The position numbers and the translations under genes were made by a program. Source: a virus. Taken from it: DNA of 27,572 bases. The DNA lies in IMG/VR virus record IMGVR_UViG_3300030101_001054, positions 1 through 27,572 of that record; one strand, 5' to 3'. This document shows positions 1 to 6,936 of the stretch, piece after piece; position 1 is the stretch's first letter; each line of letters begins with the position of its first letter. A model generated the notes under the pieces. That model made no database searches and was not told the origin of the DNA. It saw only the letters and a program-made list of their open reading frames with translations.

Positions 1-435
1 TTTTTGAAACCTATCTAATGATAGTTTCTTTTTGTTTGGTATTTGCTCTCCTGCTGCATCTGTATCTTTATCAGTTATTATTCCAAGCATACTAGACAAA
101 GCATATCTACGAATATATGTAACTGCACTTCCTAGAACTTGAAATTGATTCATACCTTTTAAATTTACATCTTCAGGAATAGATGTTTTACTTGTGATTG
201 TTTGCCCTGTATCAATGTGAAATAATGTTGTTTCTATACAACCTTCATTCATTAATTGAGTAAAGCCTAATTTATGCTTTTTTAACAATGGATTAATCAC
301 TTTAAAGATTGTAGGTAAATCACTATACGAATATCCATAGCCTTTTGTTCCTTTATGTATTACAGGACATTCTTGTTGAAATGATGCAAGGCTTTTGTAA
401 ATGCTTTTTGTTTGTTGTTTTTCTGTTTTGTTCAT
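1..435 (-). CDS. erf: Erf-family ssDNA-annealing recombinase (partial)
   Basis: 145 residues, cut by the left edge. Core of the ERF family: KGYGYSYSDLPTIFKVINPLL, then LGFTQLM, GQTITSKTSIPED, and QVLGSAVTYIRRYALSSMLGI, TDKDTDA. The last, with Y-x-RRYALSSLLGI-D-DTD, is diagnostic. Erf anneals complementary single strands in phage recombination and concatemer formation. The C-terminal part, which usually binds DNA, lies outside the window. It is the last gene here of the recombination module with NinG and the nuclease. Confidence 0.9.
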   Translation of the reverse strand, partial: MNKTEKQQTKSIYKSLASFQQECPVIHKGTKGYGYSYSDLPTIFKVINPLLKKHKLGFTQLMNEGCIETTLFHIDTGQTITSKTSIPEDVNLKGMNQFQVLGSAVTYIRRYALSSMLGIITDKDTDAAGEQIPNKKKLSLDRFQK

Positions 436-437
436 AG

Positions 438-677
438 TTATTTAGATTTAATTGATTTAACTTTTGACTTCTTTTTGTTTTTCTTTTGTTCTTTTTGATA
501 TGCTCGTTCTCCAGCTTCTTTAGTTTTGATTGTTTTAGCTAGAAAAAATACTGCGTGATTTACTGCTTGAGTATTATTAGATTTAATACCAATTTTTTTT
601 AATTCTGCTTTGATAATTTCTAAACATTCTTCATCAGGTGCATACAACCTTTTTTTAGGTTTAGCTTCTATTTTCAT
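438..677 (-). CDS. Small basic protein upstream of Erf (79 aa)
   Basis: 79 residues. MKIEAKPKKRLYAPDEECLEII, then a helical middle (KKIGIKSNNTQAVNHAVFFLAKTIKTK) and a lysine-rich tail (KKNKKKSKVKSIKSK). The middle, with an LY-PDEE strand then two helices, is reminiscent of a small ribbon-helix-helix DNA-binding protein, but this is weak. Two bases separate its stop from the Erf start. It may be an Erf partner or regulator, from context. Confidence 0.6.
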   Translation of the reverse strand: MKIEAKPKKRLYAPDEECLEIIKAELKKIGIKSNNTQAVNHAVFFLAKTIKTKEAGERAYQKEQKKNKKKSKVKSIKSK

Positions 678-685
678 AAGATTAT

Positions 686-713
686 TTTTTTACAAAGATA
701 CAAAAATATATAC
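686..713 (-). promoter_or_regulatory. Possible internal promoter before the Erf gene pair
   Basis: On the minus strand TATTTTTG (708-701) and TATCTTTG (700-693) both fit the Bacteroidota -7 consensus TANNTTTG, 15-25 bases before the ATG at 677. GTATATATTTTTGT (713-700) closely matches a motif in the AT-rich gap at 5089-5104. No well-spaced -33 TTTG was found. A weak call. Confidence 0.35.
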
Positions 714-716
714 AAA

Positions 717-1241
717 CTATATACTTTTTACCTTCTTCTTATACTTGTCTATTATCTCATATAATTCTTCTCTTGTGTATTTTTTTGTTTTATGTCTATT
801 GTTTTCTAAATACTCTACTCTATCAACACCTATTTTTTTTATTAGATTAATCCTGTAATCAATAGAATTTGAATGTTTATATGTATTGCAATACTCACAT
901 TGAAGATGTACGTTAAACTCGTTAAAAGTCAAAAATTTACTTTTGCCACTAGCAATATAATGACCAGCATTTATTTTTTTAGGCTTTGGATTTTGACAAG
1001 ATATACAAGGCAAACCTTTATCTCTTAATCTAATGTATTTATTAAAAACTATTTGTGCTTCTTTAAGTAAATCTTGAACTGTTTTAAGTTTTTCTTTTCT
1101 AATTCTCTTTTCCTTATTCCATTTTTTTTCAGCTTGTTTTTTTAAATATTCAAAATAGGCATCTATACATTCGTCTTTATAACAAAACTTCCTGTTAAAT
1201 TGTTTTGGCTCAAATTTCTCTTTACAATTTTTGCACCTCAT
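717..1241 (-). CDS. ninG: NinG/Rap recombination endonuclease
   Basis: 174 residues. N-terminal zinc motif C3-x2-C6 with C20 and C25, a long basic coiled-coil (35-70), then the NinG core: LPCISCQ (C79, C82), NAGHYIASGKSKFL (H94), VHLQCEYCNTYKHSN (C115, C118) and IDYRINLIKKIG. This matches lambda NinG (Rap), a structure-specific nuclease active in recombination. Near Erf and a PD-(D/E)XK nuclease, it completes a phage recombination module. The frame overlaps the nuclease gene by 20 bases. Confidence 0.88.
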   Translation of the reverse strand: MRCKNCKEKFEPKQFNRKFCYKDECIDAYFEYLKKQAEKKWNKEKRIRKEKLKTVQDLLKEAQIVFNKYIRLRDKGLPCISCQNPKPKKINAGHYIASGKSKFLTFNEFNVHLQCEYCNTYKHSNSIDYRINLIKKIGVDRVEYLENNRHKTKKYTREELYEIIDKYKKKVKSI

Positions 1242-1587
1242 TTATTAAATCTATAATAGGTAATAATATTCCTTTAGATGTATTTGAATCTCCTCCTAAA
1301 ATATCTCTTTTTGTTCCAATATACCTTCTACATAGTTTCTTTAAATCTTCTGTTTGTATTAAAAATAATCTTGTATCTGTTATAAAATAACAATAATAAT
1401 CAGATTCAGATGTTGATAAACCACTTGGTTTACCTCTACTAAAATATTCTATAAAAATATTCCCTGTTTTAATAGCTTGTAAATCTTTTTTAACTTCTAT
1501 TTTTTTATGCTCTAATAAACTTCCTAAAGATTGTTCAGCTATTTGACCAACTTTTAAATCATATTTAAAATCATTATTGTATTCCAT
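1222..1587 (-). CDS. PD-(D/E)XK-type phage nuclease
   Basis: 121 residues. E18 in a helix (GQIAEQS), then KKIEVKKD (E31, K33, D35) on a beta strand and TGNIFIEYFSRGKPSGLSTSESDYYCYF at 41-68. This order (acidic helix, EVK strand, then GN-IE-RGKPSG) matches small phage PD-(D/E)XK nucleases annotated as endonuclease or Holliday-junction resolvase. It may resolve recombination intermediates made with Erf. It overlaps genes on both sides (14 and 20 bases). The superfamily is likely; the specific substrate is unknown. Confidence 0.7.
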   Translation of the reverse strand: MEYNNDFKYDLKVGQIAEQSLGSLLEHKKIEVKKDLQAIKTGNIFIEYFSRGKPSGLSTSESDYYCYFITDTRLFLIQTEDLKKLCRRYIGTKRDILGGDSNTSKGILLPIIDLINEVQKL

Positions 1588-1855
1588 CTTTTAGTTTTTT
1601 ATACATTTTTTTTATTGATAAAGTACCTTCAGGCTGGGAATCACTATACTCTCTTAAATTATATGTTTTTAAATCTTGTTTATATGTATCTAAAATTAAA
1701 TAAGGTAAGTAATCTTTTAAATGTTTAGGTACGTCTAAACGAGAATAACGATTTACTATAACATATTTGTCTGAATGTATTTCTATACTGTTTAAAAATA
1801 ATTCGTGTTTATATGCCTTGTAATGAACGTCTGATATTTTTTCGTATGTTATCAT
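1574..1855 (-). CDS. Hypothetical protein (93 aa)
   Basis: 93 residues, mixed alpha/beta (MITYEKISDVHYKAYKHELF; SDKYVIVNRYSRLDVPKHLKDYLPYLILD). No domain recognised. It overlaps the nuclease gene downstream by 14 bases and follows the PAPS-reductase gene by 10 bases, so it belongs to the same operon. Tyrosine- and lysine-rich. Function unknown; a DNA-metabolism partner is possible from position only. Confidence 0.65.
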   Translation of the reverse strand: MITYEKISDVHYKAYKHELFLNSIEIHSDKYVIVNRYSRLDVPKHLKDYLPYLILDTYKQDLKTYNLREYSDSQPEGTLSIKKMYKKLKDGIQ

Positions 1856-1865
1856 AATTTAGTTT

Positions 1866-2708
1866 TTATAATCCACAGTAACCACTATCACAATCATTAA
1901 AATCATTAAAATCTATTTCAGTTTGTGGTTTAAAATTAATAATTTGTTTATAGGTTAAATCTTTTTTAAATGTATTTGGTTTGTTTTGTTCTTCCATTTT
2001 AGAAAACCATTCCATTTTGTTAGAATGTTCTTGTGCCATTTTATTTAAAAACATTGGGCTTCTATGAAAACACCCTACGCAATTATTATAATATCCTTTT
2101 TTAAAATTTACTGTTTTATTTTTATTCCAAAAATTTTGTATTTCTGTTTGTGTTATTCCATTATCTATTAAAGGAAATGATGGTTTTCTCCATTCTACCA
2201 TACCCCATTTATTACGTTTACCTGAAGAATCAATTATTATTTTTATTTCTTCATTTCCGTTATTATTTAATTTATCAAGCATTCTAATTTGCCTTTTTTC
2301 TTCCCCTTTACGAAACCCTATCCTCATCTCGCATACTTCATTAATATTTTTTTGCCACCATTCAAAAATAGGCTTCATCTTTAATTCTGTTGTGCAATAC
2401 CTAACCATCATATTTGGTAAATATCCTCCTTTATATTTTATAACATCTTCAAAAGGTTTTCCTGTAAGCCATTTAATATTAACTTGCTCTGATAAATTAA
2501 GCATTATTTCTATTATATTATCTTGTTCTGTTGTACCTACAAATTCGCAACCAAGTAAATCAGAAACTATTTGCCTTACTTTTTTATCAGGATATAAGCA
2601 AAGTTTATCGTTTGTTCTGACCAAAGAAAAAACATTATAATCAGCAGGATAATTAATTGCTATATAGCTTGATGATTTGCCACCACTTAAACTATTAACT
2701 GTTTTCAT
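1866..2708 (-). CDS. PAPS-reductase-family (N-type ATP pyrophosphatase) enzyme
   Basis: 280 residues. PP-loop SGGKSSS at 8-14 and the adenylating-family pattern of PAPS reductase/DndC-like proteins. Four cysteines are placed as in Fe-S members: C105 (RYCTTELK), C210 and C213 (NCVGCFHRSP), C273/C278 (CDSGYC). GFRKGEEKR at 131-139 is a further family-like block. It could act in sulfur activation for nucleotide or DNA modification, or in nucleotide metabolism. It is coupled to the helicase gene (ATGA). Phages often carry this family, with unknown substrate. Confidence 0.8.
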   Translation of the reverse strand: MKTVNSLSGGKSSSYIAINYPADYNVFSLVRTNDKLCLYPDKKVRQIVSDLLGCEFVGTTEQDNIIEIMLNLSEQVNIKWLTGKPFEDVIKYKGGYLPNMMVRYCTTELKMKPIFEWWQKNINEVCEMRIGFRKGEEKRQIRMLDKLNNNGNEEIKIIIDSSGKRNKWGMVEWRKPSFPLIDNGITQTEIQNFWNKNKTVNFKKGYYNNCVGCFHRSPMFLNKMAQEHSNKMEWFSKMEEQNKPNTFKKDLTYKQIINFKPQTEIDFNDFNDCDSGYCGL

Positions 2709-3565
2709 ACCTCTAAACTATTTATTCCAGCACAAGTAAATTTTGTGCCTTCCTCAAGTTTAAATAATACAGGCTCATTGTAGAACGTAGGGCTACCACC
2801 GGATTCTGTCATTTTTATTTTTAAAACGTGTATTTGTGTGTACATCCAATCGTAAGGATGGCTTGTATATCTATGAATACTTATAAAATCATCACTGCGA
2901 TTTAGCCACTTACCACCTCCTTCAGCATCTGCTCCATTTGGTCTTATAGTCATTCCTTCGTAATCGTGTTTTGCAGGATGTACTTTTCGTAATGCTTCTG
3001 TTGATGCGTGCATACAAACATAAATTGTCGTATTAAACTTCTTTGCAAATAATCTTAATTTACTAGCTGTTTCGTAATCGTGTTCGTGTGCGTTTACTCC
3101 TTTAGGTTTTGAAAATGCGTTAATTGGGTCAATCATTATAGAATCATATTTTTTGTTTATTGATTGAATACCTTTCATAAATTCGTTTATATTCCAAATT
3201 TTAAGATGGTCTATAAAATCAAAATGCTTTTCTATAAATTCTTTGTTTGTTTTTAACTCAAACTTTGTTTGGTCTTTTATCTTTTTTCCAGCATATAAAT
3301 CTATCAAATTTCTTTTTAAACCATTTACTGTATTTTCTGCTGCATAAATTAGATGTTTCTTTTTATGAATTTTAGATAAACAAAGTAAATACCATAAAAC
3401 CCAATATGTTTTACCTACGTTTGCGTGTCCGATAATTATGCAAAAACTTCCAGCTTTAAATCTTAAGTGTTTATCTAAATCGTTGTTTATTCCTAAACCT
3501 TGTGGAACTTTATTTTGTCTAGCTTGTTCTAGGAAATCGTCATTTTCCCTGTGGTTTATAATCAT
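2705..3565 (-). CDS. RecA-fold ATPase, DnaB-like replicative helicase
   Basis: 286 residues. Walker A GHANVGKT at 46-53; Walker B YDSIMIDP ending D146; VCMHAS at 183-188 as the sensor strand; GGGKWLNRSDDFISIHR then a basic IHVLKIKMTESGG end typical of DnaB/Twinkle C-terminal motifs. There is no N-terminal primase or DnaB N-domain, so it is the core ATPase only. It should unwind DNA at the fork, loaded by the organizer-like protein encoded just upstream. The stop overlaps the next ATG (ATGA). A RadA/RecA-like recombination role is the main alternative. Confidence 0.75.
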   Translation of the reverse strand: MIINHRENDDFLEQARQNKVPQGLGINNDLDKHLRFKAGSFCIIIGHANVGKTYWVLWYLLCLSKIHKKKHLIYAAENTVNGLKRNLIDLYAGKKIKDQTKFELKTNKEFIEKHFDFIDHLKIWNINEFMKGIQSINKKYDSIMIDPINAFSKPKGVNAHEHDYETASKLRLFAKKFNTTIYVCMHASTEALRKVHPAKHDYEGMTIRPNGADAEGGGKWLNRSDDFISIHRYTSHPYDWMYTQIHVLKIKMTESGGSPTFYNEPVLFKLEEGTKFTCAGINSLEV

Positions 3566-3588
3566 AGTTTAAAAGTAATATTATTTTT

Positions 3589-4017
3589 TTATACTCCTGT
3601 TGGTAGATTCTCGTTCCAATGCTTTATCTTTTTCTCTTTCTTTATATTATCTATTTCTATTTCTTTTTCTATTTCTTTATGCTTAAGCCTGCCTTTAGCC
3701 TGCCTTAAGCCACCCTTTCTACCTGCAATGCTTAATTTTAATGACTTATCGTCAATTTGTTTTTTTTCTTCATCAAGGAATTTAATCTTTATTTTGTTCC
3801 TTTTTTTTATTAAAAAATTATTTTCTATTAAATAATCTATGTTTTTATCTTCTTTTGTTCTCTTTTTTATTTCTTCTATCGTTAAACAGTTTTTTCTGTT
3901 CCAATATTCACAACATACTTTTATAAATAATCCTTGTATTTCATAAGATTCGTATGCTATGTTCCCTGTAAGCCATTCACTTACATTAAATCTAAAAAAA
4001 GGTAGTTCCTTCGCCAT
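3589..4017 (-). CDS. Replisome organizer / replication initiator-like protein
   Basis: 142 residues. The N-terminus (MAKELPFFRFNVSEWLTGNIAY; EIQGLFIKVCCEYWNRKNCLTIEEI) matches the winged-helix start of the phage replication-initiation proteins of Bacteroidota phages. This is followed by a second lobe (LIENNFLIKKRNKIKIKFLDEE) and the common linker SIAGRKGGLRQAK, after which comes a low-complexity K/E/I tail. The tail-coding DNA contains three tandem 11-bp repeats and an A-rich tract, as in lambda O. It probably binds these repeats and loads the helicase encoded next. The family is from pattern; origin binding is inferred. Confidence 0.7.
   Translation of the reverse strand: MAKELPFFRFNVSEWLTGNIAYESYEIQGLFIKVCCEYWNRKNCLTIEEIKKRTKEDKNIDYLIENNFLIKKRNKIKIKFLDEEKKQIDDKSLKLSIAGRKGGLRQAKGRLKHKEIEKEIEIDNIKKEKKIKHWNENLPTGV
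3686..3718. repeat. Three tandem 11-bp iterons, candidate origin of replication
   Basis: AGCCTGCCTTT (3686-3696), AGCCTGCCTTA (3697-3707) and AGCCACCCTTT (3708-3718) on the plus strand, about one helical turn apart. They are G/C-rich in a very AT-rich genome, and an A/T-only-type tract (3634-3685) lies on one side. The period is not a multiple of three, so protein coding does not explain it. Confidence 0.55.
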
Positions 4018-4349
4018 TACTTTATTTTGTTTATTAATAAATTTTGTTGTCCTAATATTTGATACATTGAACTTAATAAATCGTTATTTGGTATTACTCC
4101 CATAGGAAAATCTTGTCTAATTTCTTCAGTAATTTCTTTAAACAATTTATCTTCTTTAAAATATTCATATTCATTTATTCCGTGAATTATTGTTGCGTGA
4201 CTTCTACTAAACAATTTACCAATTTTTTGTAATGAGTAACCATAAGTTTTTCGTAAATAAGCAAACATATAAAATCTTTTATAAACCAACTCTCTTTTCC
4301 TGTTATTTGTATCTAATTTTTCTAGTTGTATGTATTCTTGTATGTTCAT
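4017..4349 (-). CDS. DnaA domain IV-like DNA-binding protein
   Basis: 110 residues. Residues 20-58 resemble the C-terminal DNA-binding domain of DnaA: a helix RELVYKRFYMFAYLRKTYG, then YSLQKIGKLFSRSHATIIHG, comparable to DnaA's SLPEIGRxFGGRDHTTVLHA signature. No ATPase domain is present. Such a protein could bind DnaA-box-like sites at the phage origin or compete with host DnaA. It sits immediately upstream of, and is coupled (TAATG) to, the replisome-organizer-like gene that carries the candidate origin. The domain call is fairly clear; the role is inferred. Confidence 0.72.
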   Translation of the reverse strand: MNIQEYIQLEKLDTNNRKRELVYKRFYMFAYLRKTYGYSLQKIGKLFSRSHATIIHGINEYEYFKEDKLFKEITEEIRQDFPMGVIPNNDLLSSMYQILGQQNLLINKIK

Positions 4350-4477
4350 TATTTTTTTAATTTAAACTCATTAACTAATTTTTGTATAATCCTGTTTAAT
4401 GTTTTATCAGTAACATCTATTTTTTTAAGTATATTAATAATGTCATTAACTGCTGTTTGTTCTATTTCTCCTTTCAT
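4349..4477 (-). CDS. Hypothetical small protein (42 aa)
   Basis: 42 residues, helical (MKGEIEQTAVNDIINILKKI; TLNRIIQKLVNEFKLKK). ATGA overlap at its start and TAATG at its end link it to the genes on either side. No motif. It may be a small partner of the DnaA-domain protein that follows, which is context only. Confidence 0.58.
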   Translation of the reverse strand: MKGEIEQTAVNDIINILKKIDVTDKTLNRIIQKLVNEFKLKK

Positions 4478-4653
4478 TTTAGTTTATTTAGTTCTTTGTG
4501 AATATGCTGGAATGTTTCGTTATATGTAGGATTACCTGATGGTCTTATTGTCTTTTTTATTTTTATGTTTGGTTTATATACATTATCCCATTCTCGTTTC
4601 TTGTTAGGACAATTAAAAGCATCATGTATTTTTTGCATTATATCTATTTTCAT
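4474..4653 (-). CDS. Hypothetical small protein (59 aa)
   Basis: 59 residues: MKIDIMQKIHDAFNCPNKKR, then a middle with WDNVYKPNIKIKKTIRPSGNP and a helical end FQHIHKELNKLK. The ATG overlaps the upstream stop and the TGA overlaps the next ATG (both ATGA), so it sits exactly between two coupled genes. No domain recognised; basic. Function unknown, in a replication operon. Confidence 0.6.
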   Translation of the reverse strand: MKIDIMQKIHDAFNCPNKKREWDNVYKPNIKIKKTIRPSGNPTYNETFQHIHKELNKLK

Positions 4654-5033
4654 CTTTCTTCAGTTTTACTTTGACAAATATCTTCAAATTCGTTATTTAT
4701 CTGTTCTATTGTTACAGCATCAAGATTAAAATGTTCAATAGGTTTTCTTTCTATTTGTATGTTTCTAAAATTATATACTCTTTCTAAATCTTCTGCGTCT
4801 GTAATATGACATCTATCAACTACAATGTCCTCGCAATAAAAATCACATTCACATACATATTCATTTCCTTCATTATCATACAAAAATAATTCTTCTCCAT
4901 CTCTTTCAACTTCTAACTCTTGTGTATCGTTTACTTCAATAGTTATTATTGCGTAGTTTTCTTTTACACCTTCTAATAATGCTAAATTATAGTTTGTGTA
5001 ATGTTTGTCGTTTACTCGGTAAATTTTTGTCAT
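4650..5033 (-). CDS. Hypothetical protein, first gene of the replication operon
   Basis: 127 residues, acidic. Beta-rich N-terminus (MTKIYRVNDKHYTNYNLALLEG; YAIITIEVNDTQELEVE) and DGEELFLYDNEGNEYVCECDF, with cysteines at CECDFYC that could bind metal. C-terminal FNLDAVTIEQINNEFEDI. No domain recognised. The first gene after the AT-rich gap; the stop overlaps the next start (ATGA). It may be an early or regulatory protein, from position only. Confidence 0.65.
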   Translation of the reverse strand: MTKIYRVNDKHYTNYNLALLEGVKENYAIITIEVNDTQELEVERDGEELFLYDNEGNEYVCECDFYCEDIVVDRCHITDAEDLERVYNFRNIQIERKPIEHFNLDAVTIEQINNEFEDICQSKTEER

Positions 5034-5168
5034 TTTTTATAGTTTTAAAGTTTATGGCAATAAAACTAATAATAATATTTTACTTATTAACAAAAAATAT
5101 ATACTTTTTTACAAAGTTTTTTGTAAGTAACTAAAAATCAATAAAATAAAATGTAAAAAAAATTAAGA
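5034..5168. promoter_or_regulatory. Extremely AT-rich regulatory gap with an inverted repeat
   Basis: 135 bases without a gene, by eye nearly 90% A+T, upstream of the replication operon. It contains the perfect inverted repeat TTACAAA-GTTT-TTTGTAA (5109-5126), a possible operator. On the minus strand GTATATATTTTTTGTT (5104-5089) matches a motif before the gene at 438-677. It probably holds the promoter of the replication operon, but no fully consensus Bacteroidota promoter could be placed. Confidence 0.45.
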
Positions 5169-5882
5169 TTATAAATCCATAGGCTGATTTATAGCATACT
5201 TTCCTCCGAAAACGACTGCGCATCCAATAGCTGGTTTACGAAAATTTTTACCATAAGCCATTGCATAAGATTCGTGATTGATACCACAGCCTACAGCACA
5301 ACCAAATATTTTAAAATTTTGACCTACTGCCCATTCTACTCCACATTCTGTATGCCTATGCCCTTGAACTGTACTCATCATATCGTCTTTAGCTTTCTTT
5401 ATAGCTTTACCTGATTCTCCGTGTATATATTGAACACCATCAATAACTACTCTATCTGTAAAATTCCAACCTTTAACTCCTAGAACTTCACTATATTCTT
5501 TAATCCATTGTTTAGGAATACCACCACTAAATGCCTTTCTACGAATAAGTCTATCGTGATTTCCAATTGTTACATCAGCTTTAGGAAATGCTTTATACCA
5601 TCTTTGTAGTCTTTTTATTGCATAGTCAAGTTCATCTCCAGCACCCATTCCATCAGGGTCAGTCTCGTGAAAGCTAGAAAAATGATTATCTAAACAATCT
5701 CCAATTTGTACTACTCTGTTACAATTCCATTTAGCATAGACATCTTTACAATGTTCTAAATAACCATCTAAACAAAATGGCTCGTGTAAATCTCCAATAA
5801 CTAAAACTCTTGTTTCTTTTTTTGTAATGTTAAAAAATGCCTTTTTTAAATTACCTCTTAATCTTGGTCTGAAATCTTTCAT
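5169..5882 (-). CDS. Calcineurin-like metallophosphoesterase
   Basis: 237 residues. All family motifs are present: GDLHEP (30-35), GDCLDN (61-66), GNHDRL (107-112), H154 (YIHGE) and GHRH (174-177), which hold two metal ions. The substrate is not shown; phage members of this family act on phosphodiesters or nucleotides. It lies between the lysis and replication modules, starting right after the hairpin at 5898-5927 and followed by the AT-rich gap at 5034-5168. It may be the first or last gene of either unit. The family is certain, the role is not. Confidence 0.88.
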   Translation of the reverse strand: MKDFRPRLRGNLKKAFFNITKKETRVLVIGDLHEPFCLDGYLEHCKDVYAKWNCNRVVQIGDCLDNHFSSFHETDPDGMGAGDELDYAIKRLQRWYKAFPKADVTIGNHDRLIRRKAFSGGIPKQWIKEYSEVLGVKGWNFTDRVVIDGVQYIHGESGKAIKKAKDDMMSTVQGHRHTECGVEWAVGQNFKIFGCAVGCGINHESYAMAYGKNFRKPAIGCAVVFGGKYAINQPMDL

Positions 5883-5897
5883 AATAAATAAATAAAT

Positions 5898-5927
5898 AAA
5901 GCCCTGCTAAACTAATAACAGGACTTT
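5898..5927 (-). terminator. Hairpin between spanin and phosphoesterase genes
   Basis: Minus strand: AAAGTCCTGTTA pairs with TAGCAGGGCTTT (12 bp, two G-U) around loop TTAGTT, followed by an interrupted T-rich run (ATTTATTTATT). A second small hairpin (AAGCCTT/AAGGTTT, 5950-5967) precedes it. A probable end of the lysis transcript, of moderate strength. Confidence 0.65.
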
Positions 5928-5998
5928 AGACGAAAAACTATAAACTATGAAACCTTTTACAAGGCTTACAATATTAGTAAATATATTTAATAAATAAA

Positions 5999-6442
5999 CT
6001 ATTTTCTTAAAATTAAAACTATAAAACCTCCACATAAAACACCTAAAAAAAATAAAAACAACCATAACATCCAGCCACCTCCTGATTTACGAACCTCTGT
6101 TTGTTTAATTCTTTTGTTTAGTCTTTTGTCTAATCTATCAATTTTTGCAGTTTCTTTTATAGTCTTTATTTCTTTTTTCGATTCTAAGCGTATCTCCTGC
6201 CTTGTTTTAGGATTTTTGATGTATTTATACCTTGTGCTAATTATCGTGTCTCTAATCGTCTTAAAATAGGTATAACGGATAGTATCATTAACAACATAAG
6301 CTACAGAATCTAATGTTTCTATTTTTAATGTATCTACAATAACTCTATCCTGTAATATTTCAGGGTCTTTTTTTATTGCTTTTTTTAAATGGTATGTACT
6401 TGTGCAACTAGATAATAATAAAACTATAATTATATATCTCAT
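5999..6442 (-). CDS. Unimolecular spanin (u-spanin) candidate
   Basis: 147 residues. The first 13 residues form a very short lipoprotein signal (MRYIIIVLLLSSC; lipobox LSSC, C13). A long periplasmic charged helical/beta region follows (DTLKIETLDSVAYVVNDTIRYTY; KKEIKTIKETAKIDRLDKRLNKR), then a C-terminal membrane segment (about 123-145, WMLWLFLFFLGVLCGGFIV) ending LRK. A lipid anchor at one end and an inner-membrane anchor at the other is the hallmark of u-spanins such as T1 gp11, which fuse inner and outer membranes at lysis. It lies directly after holin and endolysin, as expected. Confidence 0.75.
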   Translation of the reverse strand: MRYIIIVLLLSSCTSTYHLKKAIKKDPEILQDRVIVDTLKIETLDSVAYVVNDTIRYTYFKTIRDTIISTRYKYIKNPKTRQEIRLESKKEIKTIKETAKIDRLDKRLNKRIKQTEVRKSGGGWMLWLFLFFLGVLCGGFIVLILRK

Positions 6443-6936
6443 AAAACTGTTGGCTTTTTAGTATAGATGTTTTTTTTGTTTACTCCAATTTCCTTTAACC
6501 ATTCTTCAACGTCAAAACTAGGACAGGCTTTTGCTGCAAAATGATAATGCCCAGCTATTCGCCATTGTGGCTGTAAAGTAGTATGAGCCTTTACATAGAT
6601 TTCTAATGCTTCTTTTTGTGCATCTGTTCTTGTATCTTTTGCTTTTTTACCACTTTTATCAAGACCTCCTACAAATACAATATGCCTACTCTGTGAGTTT
6701 TTAGAACGCACTCCGTTTGTAACTTCCCAACTATCAACATAATGGTCGTCATTATAAGGAACTAATTCTTCAATAGTTCCGTCTAAATGTATCATTTCAG
6801 AATAACCTACTTGAGACCAACCACGACCACCTTTATCTTTTGGATTAGTATGCCATCTATAAATTTCGTTAGATGTAACTTCCCTTCCTTCAGGTGTAGC
6901 TGTACAATGAATAATTAAATATTCTAAATTTGCCAT
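6439..6936 (-). CDS. N-acetylmuramoyl-L-alanine amidase endolysin (Amidase_2, T7 lysozyme-like)
   Basis: 165 residues. LIIHCTATPEG gives H10; GYSEMIHLDG has the conserved Tyr45; GHYHFAAKACPSFDV gives H130, K136 and C138 with the same spacing as T7 lysozyme H122, K128 and C130. This is a zinc amidase that cuts the bond between MurNAc and L-alanine of peptidoglycan. No signal peptide, so it needs the holin just upstream. No cell-wall-binding domain. The stop overlaps the spanin start by 4 bases (ATGA). Confidence 0.92.
   Translation of the reverse strand: MANLEYLIIHCTATPEGREVTSNEIYRWHTNPKDKGGRGWSQVGYSEMIHLDGTIEELVPYNDDHYVDSWEVTNGVRSKNSQSRHIVFVGGLDKSGKKAKDTRTDAQKEALEIYVKAHTTLQPQWRIAGHYHFAAKACPSFDVEEWLKEIGVNKKNIYTKKPTVL

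Noticed and set aside
3640-3685. TATTTCT repeats as a coding repeat or CRISPR-like array
   Set aside because: Short, irregular, and explained by K/E/I-rich codons plus an AT-rich origin tract; no spacers. No CRISPR array was found in the window.
5034-5168. DnaA-box cluster (main origin) in the AT-rich gap
   Set aside because: No TTATNCACA-like boxes or iterons are seen; the inverted repeat looks more like an operator. The iterons at 3686-3718 are a better origin candidate.
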